64,000 nucleotides of DNA. Source: Dioscorea cayenensis subsp. rotundata. Taxonomy: Eukaryota; Streptophyta; Magnoliopsida; Dioscoreales; Dioscoreaceae. The notes under the pieces are model-generated. The model made no database searches, was not told the origin of the DNA, and saw nothing but the letters and a program-made list of their open reading frames with translations. The stretch spans positions 2,046,001-2,110,000 of the forward strand of contig NC_052480.1 in assembly GCF_009730915.1 (NCBI RefSeq). Direction: 5' to 3'. The translations under genes were made by a program, and so were the position numbers. Position 1 is the stretch's first letter. Every line of letters starts with the position of its first letter. Below are positions 12,676 through 27,799 of this stretch, piece by piece.

Positions 12676-12792
12676 CACTACAAAAAATGTGGTGTTGGAC
12701 TTTCGGGTGTCCTGAGTTTATATCTGTTAGATGATAGAATTTTTAGTGTGGGTTCTAGTTTGTTATTTAAGTTTTTTATTATTGAGTGAGAG
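12676..12792 (+). mobile_element. Possible CACTA transposon terminus running into the gap
   Basis: 'cactacaaaaaatgtgg' at 12676 has the form of a plant CACTA-superfamily terminus ('CACTACAA' followed by an A-rich run). Only 117 bases are available before the N gap, so neither subterminal repeats nor the opposite end can be checked. An alternative is chance occurrence in AT-rich DNA. Confidence 0.35.
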
Positions 12793-13792
12793 NNNNNNNN
12801 NNNNNNNNNNNNNNNNNNNNNNNNNNNNNNNNNNNNNNNNNNNNNNNNNNNNNNNNNNNNNNNNNNNNNNNNNNNNNNNNNNNNNNNNNNNNNNNNNNNN
12901 NNNNNNNNNNNNNNNNNNNNNNNNNNNNNNNNNNNNNNNNNNNNNNNNNNNNNNNNNNNNNNNNNNNNNNNNNNNNNNNNNNNNNNNNNNNNNNNNNNNN
13001 NNNNNNNNNNNNNNNNNNNNNNNNNNNNNNNNNNNNNNNNNNNNNNNNNNNNNNNNNNNNNNNNNNNNNNNNNNNNNNNNNNNNNNNNNNNNNNNNNNNN
13101 NNNNNNNNNNNNNNNNNNNNNNNNNNNNNNNNNNNNNNNNNNNNNNNNNNNNNNNNNNNNNNNNNNNNNNNNNNNNNNNNNNNNNNNNNNNNNNNNNNNN
13201 NNNNNNNNNNNNNNNNNNNNNNNNNNNNNNNNNNNNNNNNNNNNNNNNNNNNNNNNNNNNNNNNNNNNNNNNNNNNNNNNNNNNNNNNNNNNNNNNNNNN
13301 NNNNNNNNNNNNNNNNNNNNNNNNNNNNNNNNNNNNNNNNNNNNNNNNNNNNNNNNNNNNNNNNNNNNNNNNNNNNNNNNNNNNNNNNNNNNNNNNNNNN
13401 NNNNNNNNNNNNNNNNNNNNNNNNNNNNNNNNNNNNNNNNNNNNNNNNNNNNNNNNNNNNNNNNNNNNNNNNNNNNNNNNNNNNNNNNNNNNNNNNNNNN
13501 NNNNNNNNNNNNNNNNNNNNNNNNNNNNNNNNNNNNNNNNNNNNNNNNNNNNNNNNNNNNNNNNNNNNNNNNNNNNNNNNNNNNNNNNNNNNNNNNNNNN
13601 NNNNNNNNNNNNNNNNNNNNNNNNNNNNNNNNNNNNNNNNNNNNNNNNNNNNNNNNNNNNNNNNNNNNNNNNNNNNNNNNNNNNNNNNNNNNNNNNNNNN
13701 NNNNNNNNNNNNNNNNNNNNNNNNNNNNNNNNNNNNNNNNNNNNNNNNNNNNNNNNNNNNNNNNNNNNNNNNNNNNNNNNNNNNNNNNNNNN
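12793..13792. other. Assembly gap (1000 N)
   Basis: Exactly 1000 ambiguous bases, a placeholder size and not a measured length. Long open frames reported across it consist of N and are meaningless. Confidence 0.99.
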
Positions 13793-14330
13793 GGTATACA
13801 CAAATTTTTGGAAAACCTGACCACATACGGTCAACTAACTTGGATGGGCCATGTTAACTCTTATTGAAGCTGGACAAGTTTGTTTTATTGAACTCGGAAC
13901 CCATTTAATCTTTTCGTCTATGATAAATATTTTTAGATTATTTATGAATGATGGGGCTGAAGGGTTGGTTATCGATTAAAACCAAGATTTAACTTCTCAT
14001 TTTGGATTTAATCATAAATATATATATTGGATTATTTTCTCCTCTATTCATTAAACTAAAATAAAAGGTAAATAAGGGACGAAGAGCTCAATCCTATGTG
14101 TACCCAGATGGATACTAACTAAATTTTGGAATATAATTGAAACAAAAGATTAAAAATTGGTTTTTCATATGATTTTTTTTTTGGAGAAAATAAAATGGGA
14201 GAGGTTAACAAAAAGTATTTGACATTTAATTTGTTAACCTCTCACTCTCACTCTAAGTGGGACGAGGGGAGTGAAATTTTTGGTTGTTTAATATGGTGCA
14301 AAAAGAAATACGATGATTAGAAACGAGGGC
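13793..14330. other. AT-rich flank after the gap, no gene
   Basis: No coding or structured feature recognised. The last part leads into the TATA-type promoter at about 14331. Confidence 0.5.
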
Positions 14331-15593
14331 CTATAAATTTCGCTGTCGGACACTTGATTGCCGATCGGAATCTCCCGAAAACCCTCGCTGAGATCCACGC
14401 GGAATTTCCATCGGTGGCCGCGTCGGCGCCGCCCGGCGTCGCTTTTCTAGATCTAGGGTTCTTCGGGCTCCCTCAGGTTCCTCCTCACTCCCCATTCCTC
14501 GCCTATTCTTTTTCAGAGAGAGAGAGTTTGTTGTTAGGGTTTGTTATCCGACAGAAGGTGAGCGGGAGCTAATCATGCATTTTTGATTTCATTTCGATTC
14601 TTTTCGCTTTGGATTTTTGGTTTGATTTTCAATTTTTGTTTTTCGTTTTAATTGTTGATCGATGTGATGTGATTTACGATTCATATTTGCAGAGGTTGTA
14701 GCTAGTGGGAAGGAATCATCAAGACGTGTGTAGAATCAAGGTAAGTGTTTCTTCTTCTACGAAATCACGGCATTTCAAAGAGTTAAATCCGCTCTTCCAT
14801 CTCTTTCTCTCTGCTCTCTCCTGTGGAATTTGGCGCTAGGAGAGTGAGAGGTTAACAAAATTTGGATTCTCTTTTTGATGCGATGAGTGAAGAGTGAGTG
14901 ATTTATCACGATAACAAAAAGTTTGAACGACTTCAAATTTAAGCGGTCGATGGTGTTTAAATCTTTATTGTTCTAAATTTTCCTTAGATTACAATTATAT
15001 ATATTTTTTCTCTATGATGAACCAATGTTTGTTAACTCTTCACACTTCTTCTAGCGATATGTGAAGTTTTTATTGTATATTTCTGTATGATTGGCCAGCG
15101 TCCACAAATATTTATCAAGGGGGAGTTTATCGGTGGATCCCGATATCGTCCCCTTAAAAATGCATCAGGTCAATCCCAATTCATTGCGAGAATCAGAGAC
15201 TAAGCTCACTCAATTTTGATTTATCTTCTTGAAATTTGTGGTTTTGTTTTTTTATTGAGCGGGATGGTGAGCTCAAGCTATTGCTCTAGGACAACGTGAG
15301 ACAACAAGGGAGAAGAGTGAGTGAGACACAATCCTATTAGTTACATCCGATTGACATCACTTTGTTTTATGAATATGATTTATCATAGATGTTTTTCATG
15401 AAAATAAATTACACGGGATGTTATCACTTTGTTTTTATGAGTAGTGACTATATTTTTGGTGGAATCGTTGAGAAATTGATCTCGGATTTGTTGTTTTCTT
15501 TCTTTCTTTTTAGCCTTTTTCTTGGTTGAAGACTGAGTAAGGGAATTGGGAAGAGGATCGTGTACTGACCCGTGAAGCTTATAGTGATTGGTG
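14331..15593 (+). ncRNA. TATA-led, apparently spliced leader without recognised coding sequence
   Basis: 'ggcctataaatttcgctg' at about 14329..14346 looks like a plant TATA box. It is followed by GC-rich sequence and possible exons at about 14355..14475 (donor 'cctcag|gttcct'), 14693..14740 (acceptor 'tttgcag', donor 'atcaag|gtaagtg') and 15514..15591 (acceptor 'ctttttag', donor 'gtgattg|gtgagta'). This is the pattern of a multi-exon 5' untranslated leader or a long non-coding RNA. A 72-codon open frame at 14354..14572 has no family match I can recall. No coding exon is recognisable before the transposon at 19.7 kb. It may be the 5' remnant of a gene disrupted by the insertions to its right. 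Exon borders are predictions only. Confidence 0.4.
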
Positions 15594-15736
15594 AGTAAAG
15601 TGTATTTATATATATATATATATATTGTCGATTGGTATTGTTGGTTTTGTTGCTTGCTAATTGGTAATCGGATTGTAATTTGTTAGCTTTATGATGATTT
15701 ATTTTGGTTTGATTGTAAAACTATTTGAATCTGTAC

Positions 15737-15889
15737 TATCTAATAGAACCAATTTTGGAGGGAAATCAAACCATCCGGGTGATTATGTTCGATTTTTGAT
15801 TCCTCTTCTATTATTGACCTGTGAATAACATATTACTATTATTTTGTCCTTTTCAATTTCCATTTTCATTATATATCCATGATTTACTT
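15737..15889 (+). repeat. Direct repeat, copy 1 (about 150 bp)
   Basis: From 'tatctaatagaacc' to 'atatccatgatttactt'. A near-identical copy with a few substitutions and single-base indels is at 16962..17112. The two copies flank the 171-bp tandem array. Confidence 0.85.
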
Positions 15890-15961
15890 ATGTATTGTTG
15901 TTTTTCCACCCTTGTGAATTATTATTATTATTATTATTCACATATTGCTATCCATATCAAG

Positions 15962-16468
15962 ACATAAATTGTGCATATTTGTGAAATGGTTCTAAATAGT
16001 TGTCTACATAGAACTCCTAGAAATGTTATAGTGATGAAGTTAAGTGCTTCTCAAGGATGCAAGATTGATTAGTTAACTTGCTGTGGGAGTTTGTGTTTTT
16101 AGTTTTTCCTTTTCAAATGTTCATTTATCAGCACATAAATTGTGCATATTTGTGAAATGGTTCTAAATAGTTGTCTACATAGAACTCCTAGAAATGTTAT
16201 AGTGATGAAGTTAAGTGCTTCTCAAGGATGCAAGATTGATTAGTTAACTTCTCGTGGGAGTTTGTGTTTTTCGCTTTTTCCTTTTCAAATGTTCATTTAT
16301 CAGACATAAATTGTGCATATTTGTGAAATGGTTCTAAATAGTTGTCTACATAGAACTCCTAGAAATGTTATAGTGATGAAGTTAAGTGTCTTCTCAAGGA
16401 TGCAAGATTGATTAGTTAACTTGCTGGGAGTTTGTGTTTTCAGCTTTTTCCTTTTCAAATGTTCATTT
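15962..16468 (+). repeat. Tandem array, 171-bp unit x 3
   Basis: Units start at 15962, 16133 and 16304, each opening 'acataaattgtgcatattt' and closing in 'tttcaaatgttcattta'. They are nearly identical apart from a few substitutions and indels (for example 'ttgctgtggg', 'ttctcgtggg', 'ttgctggg'). Each unit contains 'agtgatgaagttaagtgc'. No coding potential. The array lies between two 150-bp direct repeats. Confidence 0.9.
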
Positions 16469-16961
16469 AATTAAAAATTTAATATGATCTTATAGAATTG
16501 TCTGCTATTTTTCCTCGATTATTTTGAGCATGTACATATTAAGTATATAAACAAAATTAATTTATGGTGTGATGATGTTTCCATTGCGAGTCTTGTTAAG
16601 GTAACTCGAATGTGTTAATTGTGTTGCTAATCACGGATTAGTTATGTATTATATCTATTACAATATGATTTGATTAGCATTTCACTGATAATATTTATAA
16701 TTGACTGAGTCTTGATGATAGTATTTTTTAATTTGGATTTGTGATTATATGGTTTGGCTCAAGTTATTATATGGTCTTTTGGATTTGGATAGCTATCATT
16801 GATTTGAATTACTCATAAATGTATGTAACAAATAATTAATTACTCTAATTTTTAATTGAAAACCATTGACATGCTAAACAACCTATAAAAAATATTTATC
16901 ACCTCTGATTGTTTTGTTAGACTTCCAAGTTAAAAATCAGTTTGGGAAGTGCTCATTGTAT

Positions 16962-17112
16962 TATCTAATAGAACCAATTTTGGAGGGAAATCAACCATCC
17001 GGGCTGATTATTTTCGATTTTTGATTCCTCTTCTATTATTGACCTGTGAATAACATATTACTATTATTTGTCCTTTTCAATTTCCATTTTCATTATATAT
17101 CCGTGATTTACT
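16962..17112 (+). repeat. Direct repeat, copy 2 (about 150 bp)
   Basis: Second copy of the block at 15737..15889, in the same orientation, offset about 1.22 kb. The similarity stops at 'gatttactt'; sequences on either side differ. Confidence 0.85.
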
Positions 17113-19690
17113 TGAAGTTTGCTATGCAATTTGAGTGTATATCTTCAACAAGGTGGGTTCCCTTTGTTGTGTGATTTTTGTGTGGTATGATTTATTCCTT
17201 TTCTCGTTATGACTTACGAGATCCTATCATAGGGAATCATGGCTGAATTTTTATGTGCTTATCGAAAACATTGAAGGGATATGTTTTGGGAACCAATGCA
17301 AAGAGACATTGAGAGGTTTTGTTTGAGGGACCAAAGGGTACATCTAATCTCTCAGGATCTCTAATAGGGTGGTGATCTGCCATGGCATGTTTGCTCAGGA
17401 TAGGTTGCAGGGTATTGCATTTTCCTCCAAACTTTCTGAAATAGTGAGAATAATGTGAAAGAAGACACGTAATGGAATGGTGAAAGTTTTTTCTCTTTGT
17501 CACACTTAGACAATGCACATGCGCCTGCACACACACACAAAACACTAGAGTCTAAATTAGGAAAGGGATAAATTAAATTGCTGTAAACAAGCTAAATATA
17601 TGCATATTCGAAGGACTTCCTATTTTGTAACACTTTTCAGTATGTTCTAATGGAAAAATTTCCTAATCATTTGTCAGAAATTTTGGTTAGGCTGATGTTG
17701 CTAACCTAGGATAGAGCCCTTGTCAACTACATGGTTGATCTCCATGTGGCAAATAATCATTTCAACTAATGGTTTGAGAGGAATTCATTGGAATATTATA
17801 AAGGTTAGGGAAGGATGTTCAGTTGGTGGAAGTGGGACTGGTATTGGGGAGACTAGCTAGATGGGCCATTGCCATTAAAAATCAGATCAAACTTAGGGAG
17901 ATGGAAAGAAGATCTGTGGGTTTGCGGTTAAGCGAGTTTGGAAGTAAAAAGATGTTCGAGTTGGTGGAGGTGGTTAGAAATAAGTGATGCCTTTGTAATT
18001 TTTCTAAATTAGTTTCTATATATATTTTTGGTAGTGTCTCTTATTTTGGAGAATGTGCATTCATTTTGATTTCAAGTTTTACTTGTTAGATGCATAGCAA
18101 GATAAACAACAACCCAAGAAGTGAACTAGGAATTTGATAATTCTAGAAACCCAAAAAGTCATAGAATTACAAAAATAGAGATTACCACATCATAAAGCAA
18201 ACAAAAAGATTATGGCTACCTTTCAAACTAAACTGGGAAACACCTAGTAAGTGACAAGACAAAAATAACCATGAATAGTTAATACTATTTCCATTGTTTA
18301 ACATTACTTATCTTCATCAACGTGTAAACTAAAAGAACTGGACATGACTTATTTTGAATCTCGTGGATTTATTTTTTAACCTTTTTTCTTTGTAGTCACT
18401 TAAATACCTTGCTGATCCTTTTGTGTTCAAAAGAACTAACTAAAAATTGGCCATTTTGATCTTTGTGATAATTTTTAGTTTATTGCAAAATGATTTTCGA
18501 CTTCAACTAATTATTTAAATTTATTATTAAAAAAACTTCATATTTTGTCAGGGCTAATAGCCAAGAAATTTACTTTTTGAGTATCATATGTTATGTTATC
18601 ATTCCCAATGTATGATCTCAAGTCACCGTCAATGCAATCCTTAAGAAGCAAGGAGATCTATTGTGTAACTTAAAGTGATTGTGGATCTCAGTTGTTAATT
18701 AACTATTCAACATTACGTTTAGTTCCTTACATATATAACCTCATGACTGATTTATGGTATAGTTCTGCAGTTATTGGGTTAGATTGTGGTGAAGCAATCA
18801 CTGCATACGCTAAAGAGTTAGTTTGTCATATTGAAAGTGTGATGTGTTGTAGGATAAGATCTTTATTCTAAAAAGTATGTTAACTTTTGGATTATGTTGT
18901 ATATTATTGTGTAAGAATTCTTGGTGATTTAATCTCTCCTGTATGAAGGAATAGGTATAGCAGAGATTACGAAAGTGCCATTATTAAAAAGATTCCTCCC
19001 CCAAAGGATCTCGCTAGGAATCCCTTTAAGGGCACTTATATTTGATAGGTACTTCGTTGGATATGCTTTATAATCTTCATCTTTCATTTTGCTCATCTTA
19101 GCATGCATGGTTAGTTTATATACGTTATCTATTTAATAAGGGATTATTTATTTGTGAGTATATATATATATATATATATATATGCACGAAATTAATTAAT
19201 AAGGTGTAAATAAAGGTTAGATTGGGTTGAAATGAAATAAATAAACCCATGTTTTCTTTAAATATAAAAAAGTGCACATGTCTCATTGAAAATGGTGACT
19301 TCAACATCTTTATGATTGTGCTATAGATGGATGATTTTTTCGTTGTTTGGCTTCATGGTGCCACATGTTCTTACGGTTGTTTCTCTCCTTATTTTATAGT
19401 TGTTTTTAATTTTCAGTGGACGATATATGTATATAGCATTGCCTTCTCTTTATGTATTTGGTATATTTTTTAATGAAGTAGTGATTTATCTATTTTATAA
19501 TAATAATCATTGTCTTGCCTCTACTTTCTTTGGTGTGGACTGCACTGACCTATGTCCCTCAATGTTATTGATTTTGGTTCAAGTCTAAGATTTAAACTCT
19601 TTGACTTTGAGAACTTGTGTGCACGCTAAGTTCCTGTATATATTATCTGCATGTATGTGTATATATTATCTTCATTTGGACTTGATTATG
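17113..19690. other. Intergenic, no gene recognised
   Basis: No supported gene. The minus-strand open frame at 17237..17545 (102 codons) shows no domain, and the surrounding sequence reads like unconstrained DNA. A (TA)n tract lies at 19160..19182. It may be old transposon sequence, but no termini or protein remnants are visible. Confidence 0.45.
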
Positions 19691-19702
19691 TTTATATATA
19701 GG

Positions 19703-22423
19703 GGAAATGGGACGAAAGCGTGTTTGCATCATATTTTTCATTCTAATTCTAAGCGAAATACTTCTCCGACTCCATCTTCTCGTCCATCTCTGGTAAAGTA
19801 CCTTTAAATCCCCAATGAACTACGAGCTCGGGATCTCATTCTTCGACTACTCATGGGCGTCTGAGGTTCTCGAGGGCTCCTCGCAACATGTTGATACACT
19901 AGCCTATATTCCAAAATATGTCCCACCTCTGAACAATGAGGTCCCACCTACTGACGAGGACCCCGATGATGTTCGAATGAATCCTGAAGATGATTCTGAC
20001 TCAGAAACAGATGCATCCCTTGAGGAGGGTACAGAGGCACATGATGGTGGCACGATGCGTAAAAACTTTCATCATCCCGTCAAGCTCTACAGTGAAGATT
20101 ACTTATTTATTATTTTATTATTATATAGGCTTTATTGATATATTTTAAACCTTATAATTTTTCCTTTTTGTAGTAAGAAATACGTGCTTGATATCTTGAA
20201 AAAGAATTATAAAAGAAGTACTACACCGCACCTTGGAACACATGGAAAGAAGTGTCCAATGATGGTTACCTATGTTATTGGCAGCAGTTTCGGATATATC
20301 TTTTTTTAAGTATTTTTAATTAGTTTTTTTTAATTTATTAATTTCTTATAAGTTTAATTATCTATTGTAGTCCCATTTTACTTGGCAACCGATGATGTTG
20401 AGAAGTGGAAAAATGTTTAACAAAAAGGTCACTGAGTGGTTGCGGAGAAATCTAGGTCGTGCTAGGGAGAAGCGAAAAAGACCCGGAATGGATTAGGCAC
20501 AATGTCGAGAGCGCTTGTTATTGATTTGGAATGATGCAAAATATAAAAAGCATGAGAAGAATAAAAAAAGAGCCAGTAATCGAAAGACCCGAGGGATCTA
20601 CAACAATTTATCATGGTGGTTCCATCTCTATGATTGAACATAGAGATAGACTAGTAAGTTTTTATTAAAAAAATTTTGCTCAGTAAATTTTCATTTTTGC
20701 TCTCTATGATTGAACATAGAGATAGACTAGAATGATAATAATATGATATATATTTCCTCGCTATTTTGTTTCTTGAATTGATGCCTTGATGAATTAATTC
20801 TTTAGCATGTTTAATTATAAGTTTCATTGAATGCATTATGAAGTATAAACAAAGAAGTAGGTGCTCAAAAGCAGTGCATGGTTTAGCATAATTCGACAAT
20901 CTATTAAGCTGTTTGATTTAATGTATGACTCTTGTCCCATAGTTGCTCACATTAAGACCGTACATAAAAACATGTTCTATCATTATTTAGCTCTCTTAAA
21001 GTCCAAACAAACAACCGTAGTTGTTGCCTAATGCTTACCATTCCTGTTTCTTTTTATTTATTTATTTTGGGATTGTTTATTATGTGAAAGATATTTTTGA
21101 TTCTGAAAGACAATGTGAGCTTAAAGTTGATGCATGATGAGTGGGATATGAGTCATAAGTGTGGCCCTTTTTTGGTATTTTGTTTTCTCTTGGTAGGACC
21201 ATATGAGCTCATTGCGCATCTCCTCCTAGCCTTTCTAAAGCACAAGTAAGAGCACATAAGATCAAAACTAGTGCCTGTAGGGAAGTGTCCCTAAGCTATA
21301 ATTCGTATAAATGAAACTCTAAAACTAAAAATTAAAACATAGAGAGAATGGAATGAATTTTGCCACTAGACATTGAGTACTAAAAATTAAAAGATAGAGA
21401 GAATGGAATGAATTCCCGCCACTAGACATTGAGTGAGAGAGTGAGTGAGAGAGAGAAAGAGAGAGAGAGAGAGAGTTGAAATTGAGTGCATGAATGAGAT
21501 TGAGAGGTTCCAAATGCTCATGTGATAGCGTATGCAAGAGATTTTTAATTATTTTATTAAAAAACTAATTTTATTATATATATATTGTTTGATAGAAAAA
21601 TTGAAAGGGTGCACATGATAATGAATTTAAAAATTTTTTTCATTTAGATGGAACCACCATGGTGCCCTTTGGTTTCATAATTTTGCTTTCGAGTAAATTT
21701 TCATTTTTTTTCTTAATATATACATTTAAAATTTTTCTACTAGCTAACTTTTTACACATGTGTATATATATATATATTTTAGGAAGCCAAATTAGGCCGT
21801 AAGGTATCCATGGTGGAGGCTTTTAAAGAAGTTTATCAAAAGGATGATGGGAGTTGGAATGAGAAGGCGCCCAATTAGCACATGTATGTGTAAAAATTAA
21901 ATTTTTATTCTTAATTACTTAATACTTTGTTTATCATAACATATAAATAATGACTAACTTTATATTATGTAGGAGAAATTTGTCAAAGCTAAGCCAAGGC
22001 GTATTGGCTAGAGAAGGCCGAGAGGTACAAATTGATGATGATAAACTATGGTGGGACATATTCGTGGGTTGCAAAAATCGATGTTATGGCATGGGAAACC
22101 TTGTTGAGGAGGTAGCTTCTGATTATTCTCATTCGCAATCGTAGGGGTCTACTTTGGGAACTCAACAATCTATGCCTTCTATGCCTCCAGAGGTTATGAG
22201 TAAGTTGGAATTTTTTTAGAGAAAGCATACTGAGGAGCGAGCAGGCAGAACCCGAGTACATCATTTCTCTATTAGAATCTCGAGGGTATTCGAGTAAACT
22301 TTGAGAAAACTGCCAGTACTTCTCATGCTCCCCGCCAGATCCCGAGAGTCTGCTTCCCATGCCCCTCACACTTCAAAGGATGTTGAACAGCCTCAGCCTA
22401 TCGATGATATTGCAACAAAATGA
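19703..22423 (+). pseudogene. Decayed CACTA-element transposase gene (plant transposase Ptta/En/Spm, PF03004 type)
   Basis: Remnant of an En/Spm-class gene, plus strand, in pieces separated by introns and frame breaks. An N-terminal region with an acidic stretch ('EVPPTDEDPDDVRM') lies at 19815..20138. At about 20220..20290 is 'APWNTWKEVSNDG'; at about 20525..20585 'WNDAKYKKHEKNKKRASNR'; at about 20595..20655 'TIYHGGSISMIEHRDRL' in a shifted frame; at 21783..21880 'LGRKVSMVEAFKEVYQKDDG'; and at 22030..22115 'DDDKLWWDIFVGCKNRCYGM'. The order and the 'GGSIS..EH' and 'FKEVYQ..DG' signatures match the family as I know it. Stops and frameshifts between the pieces show it is dead. A piece around 20626..20655 is repeated at 20701..20730, and about 0.9 kb of unrelated sequence separates it from the next homologous block. 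It lies inside the CACTA element ending at 23177. Confidence 0.75.
20731..21640. repeat. Insertion-like segment with a short tandem repeat inside the decayed transposase
   Basis: This stretch interrupts the transposase homology. It contains a tandem duplication of about 57 bp (near 21327..21374 and 21379..21432, both with 'agagagaatggaatgaatt' and 'gccactagacattgag') followed by a (GA)n microsatellite at 21433..21475. No terminal repeats identified. Confidence 0.45.
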
Positions 22424-22679
22424 ATGTGTGTGTTTTGGATTATTATATTAGATACTTGGATTATTACATTTTGGACTATTACATTTTGTATTTGTTTGTT
22501 GTATTGAATGTTTGAACTATTATATTTTGTAATTCATTGTTATTCTAGATATTTACCGATCGGAATGGTTATTTTGAAAATTATTATAAAAGTTATTGTT
22601 CAGGATTGTAAATTAGGCTTTAAAACAGGTTTGTGAAATAATTAAAAAATTATTATAAATAATCATGGTTATGAATAAT

Positions 22680-23177
22680 TAATTTTGCGATATAATTTGC
22701 TACAATACAATTGTAGTCCATAATATCTCATTGAGATGCAACACAATTTGCAACAATCGAAATGTGTCTCAAATTGCAAAATATCGCACATATTTGCTAA
22801 ACTACAATTTATGACACAAAAAGTTTTGCGACAAACAAAATAAATAACAAAATTTGTTGCAAAAAGACTCAATATTTGCAACACAATTTGCGACACATAA
22901 AGTTTTTCGACAATTAAAATAAAGTCGAAAAGAATGTTGCAAAAAGTCTCAAATAATTGCAACATTTATTGCGACACAGAAATTGTGTTGCAATAAATTG
23001 TCGCATATCGTTGCAAATTGAATGGCAAATATTATTTCAGAAGATCCATGAATTGCGATGAAATTTGCAACGTTTTTATTTTGTGTCGCAGATTATGTTG
23101 CAAATTGCGATCTGCGACACATTTTTGATCTTTTGTGTCGCAAAAATGTGTCGCAAATTGCGTTTTTTGTTGTAGTG
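22680..23177 (-). mobile_element. CACTA transposon terminus with subterminal repeats
   Basis: Read on the minus strand the terminus at 23177 begins 'CACTACAACAAAAAACGC'. The adjoining 500 bases are packed with short copies, in both orientations, of words such as 'tttgcgacaca' and 'tgtcgcaaattg', the subterminal repeats on which CACTA transposase binds. It is followed by 'tta' (23178..23180), the likely 3-bp target duplication. Sequence to the right is the right half of a MITE that is complete in the duplicated copy at 42857..43079, so the element inserted into that MITE in beta-glucosidase intron 1. I did not find the left terminus. Confidence 0.8.
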
Positions 23178-23246
23178 TTACCATCTGATGGCTACTGTGG
23201 ACGCCTCTAGATTTGAATCTAGGGATGATTCTAGATAATGGGTCCT

Positions 23247-23250
<4 letters not shown>
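23178..23250. repeat. Right half of a MITE, truncated by the CACTA insertion
   Basis: 'ttaccatctgatggctactg' and the rest to about 23250 align with 43009..43085 in copy B, where the MITE is complete. The left half is missing here. Confidence 0.75.
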
Positions 23251-23281
<31 letters not shown>

Positions 23282-23304
23282 GTGCGTGTATGTTTTTATT
23301 CCAG

Positions 23305-26624
<3,320 letters not shown>

Positions 26625-26644
26625 CCTCCATTAGTTACTACTAA

Positions 26645-27444
26645 GGGCATCTCCAACGCACCATTTAATTTGGCGCAAATCTTTTGATTTGGCGCAGAGA
26701 TGCTCCAACCGGACGCAATTCTCTGCGCCAAATCAAATTTCTGCTACAGTGGCGCGCTGGATATTGTGCGCCACTGTAGCAGCGTTAGTTTTGATTTTCT
26801 GTTTTTTAATTTTTTATTAATTCTTTTTTTTCATTTTATGTTTTTTTTTTTAATTTTTAATTTTATTTTTTATTTTTGTTTTGATCAGTTTTGATTTTCT
26901 GTTTTTAATTTTTTTAAATTATTTTTAATATTTTTAAAATTTATATTTATAACTTGATATTTTAATTAAATTAATAACTTATAATTTAAGTTTATATTTT
27001 TAATTAATAAGAAATATTATATTAAAGAAAATGCATTGATTGAATATTTATGGTTGCGCTATGCAAATAACGAAGATAATTAAAAACTTATGTGTTACTC
27101 TTGTTCGTATGTTATATTTTTATTAAGTAATTAATGTAATATTTTTTTTTATATTTGCATTTTTTAACCAATTGAATTTTATTTTATATTTAATAAATAT
27201 TTATAATAATTATAAAAATTAAAATCATATTTTAAATAATTCATTGGTTAAAAGTGGAAAAGATTTAAAGATGATTAAATTTGTGGATAGTATGAATATA
27301 TAAATTGTGAAATAAAAAAGAATATTCATAGAAATTCTATTTTAGAGTTAAAAATAGAGATGATGGTTGGAGAAACTTTCACTGTAGAAGCTGTATTTTT
27401 TAGTACTGAAGCGCTAAATATAGAGTTTTGGGTTGGAGATGGCG
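26645..27444. mobile_element. PIF/Harbinger (Tourist-like) non-autonomous element, 800 bp
   Basis: Termini 'gggcatctccaac' (26645) and the inverse 'gttggagatggcg' (ending 27444), the Harbinger/Tourist hallmark, with TAA target duplications (26642..26644 and 27445..27447). Copy B has the uninterrupted sequence 'ttacttctaatgtaataatg' at 51723..51742 with one TAA, so the insertion is directly demonstrated and postdates the duplication. A GC-rich hairpin with 'ctgctacagtggcgc' and 'gcgccactgtagcag' lies near the left end; the rest is AT-rich and non-coding. Confidence 0.92.
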
Positions 27445-27799
27445 TAATGTAATAATGGATGGATGTTGCACTATCTTTGTCTCTCATCTTAATGCACTGG
27501 TTATGCTGTTTGTTTCTTCAAAATGAGTGGACCATCCTTGTATCAGCCACAGTCACGGATGGTCGCTTGCCTGTGGGTTCCACTCCGATTAAAATAATAT
27601 ATAAGTATGAGAAAATCTATTAAATAGGGAGCAAGGTTCAGCGTATTCTTGAAAGTGGGATCTATGTGTTATTAAATATAGAAGAGATGACAGGTTGCCC
27701 GCTGTTGACATTTTGACTATGGGAATGTGTAGAGCAGAAGAATATTAAGTGTAGACAGGAAGAATATTAGGTATTTATACCCCCGATGAGAAAGAAATG

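Noticed and set aside
12678-13867. Five open frames of 344-382 codons over 12.7..13.9 kb
   Set aside because: They consist almost entirely of X from the N gap; no sequence evidence.
16360-16430. Box C/D snoRNA in each 171-bp unit
   Set aside because: A C-box-like motif is present but no convincing D box or terminal stem; kept only as a finding to test.
17237-17545. 102-codon minus-strand frame beside the direct repeats
   Set aside because: No domain, signal or homology I recognise, and no splice context; left as intergenic.
22046-22369. 107-codon minus-strand frame
   Set aside because: It is antisense to the recognisable plus-strand transposase remnant.
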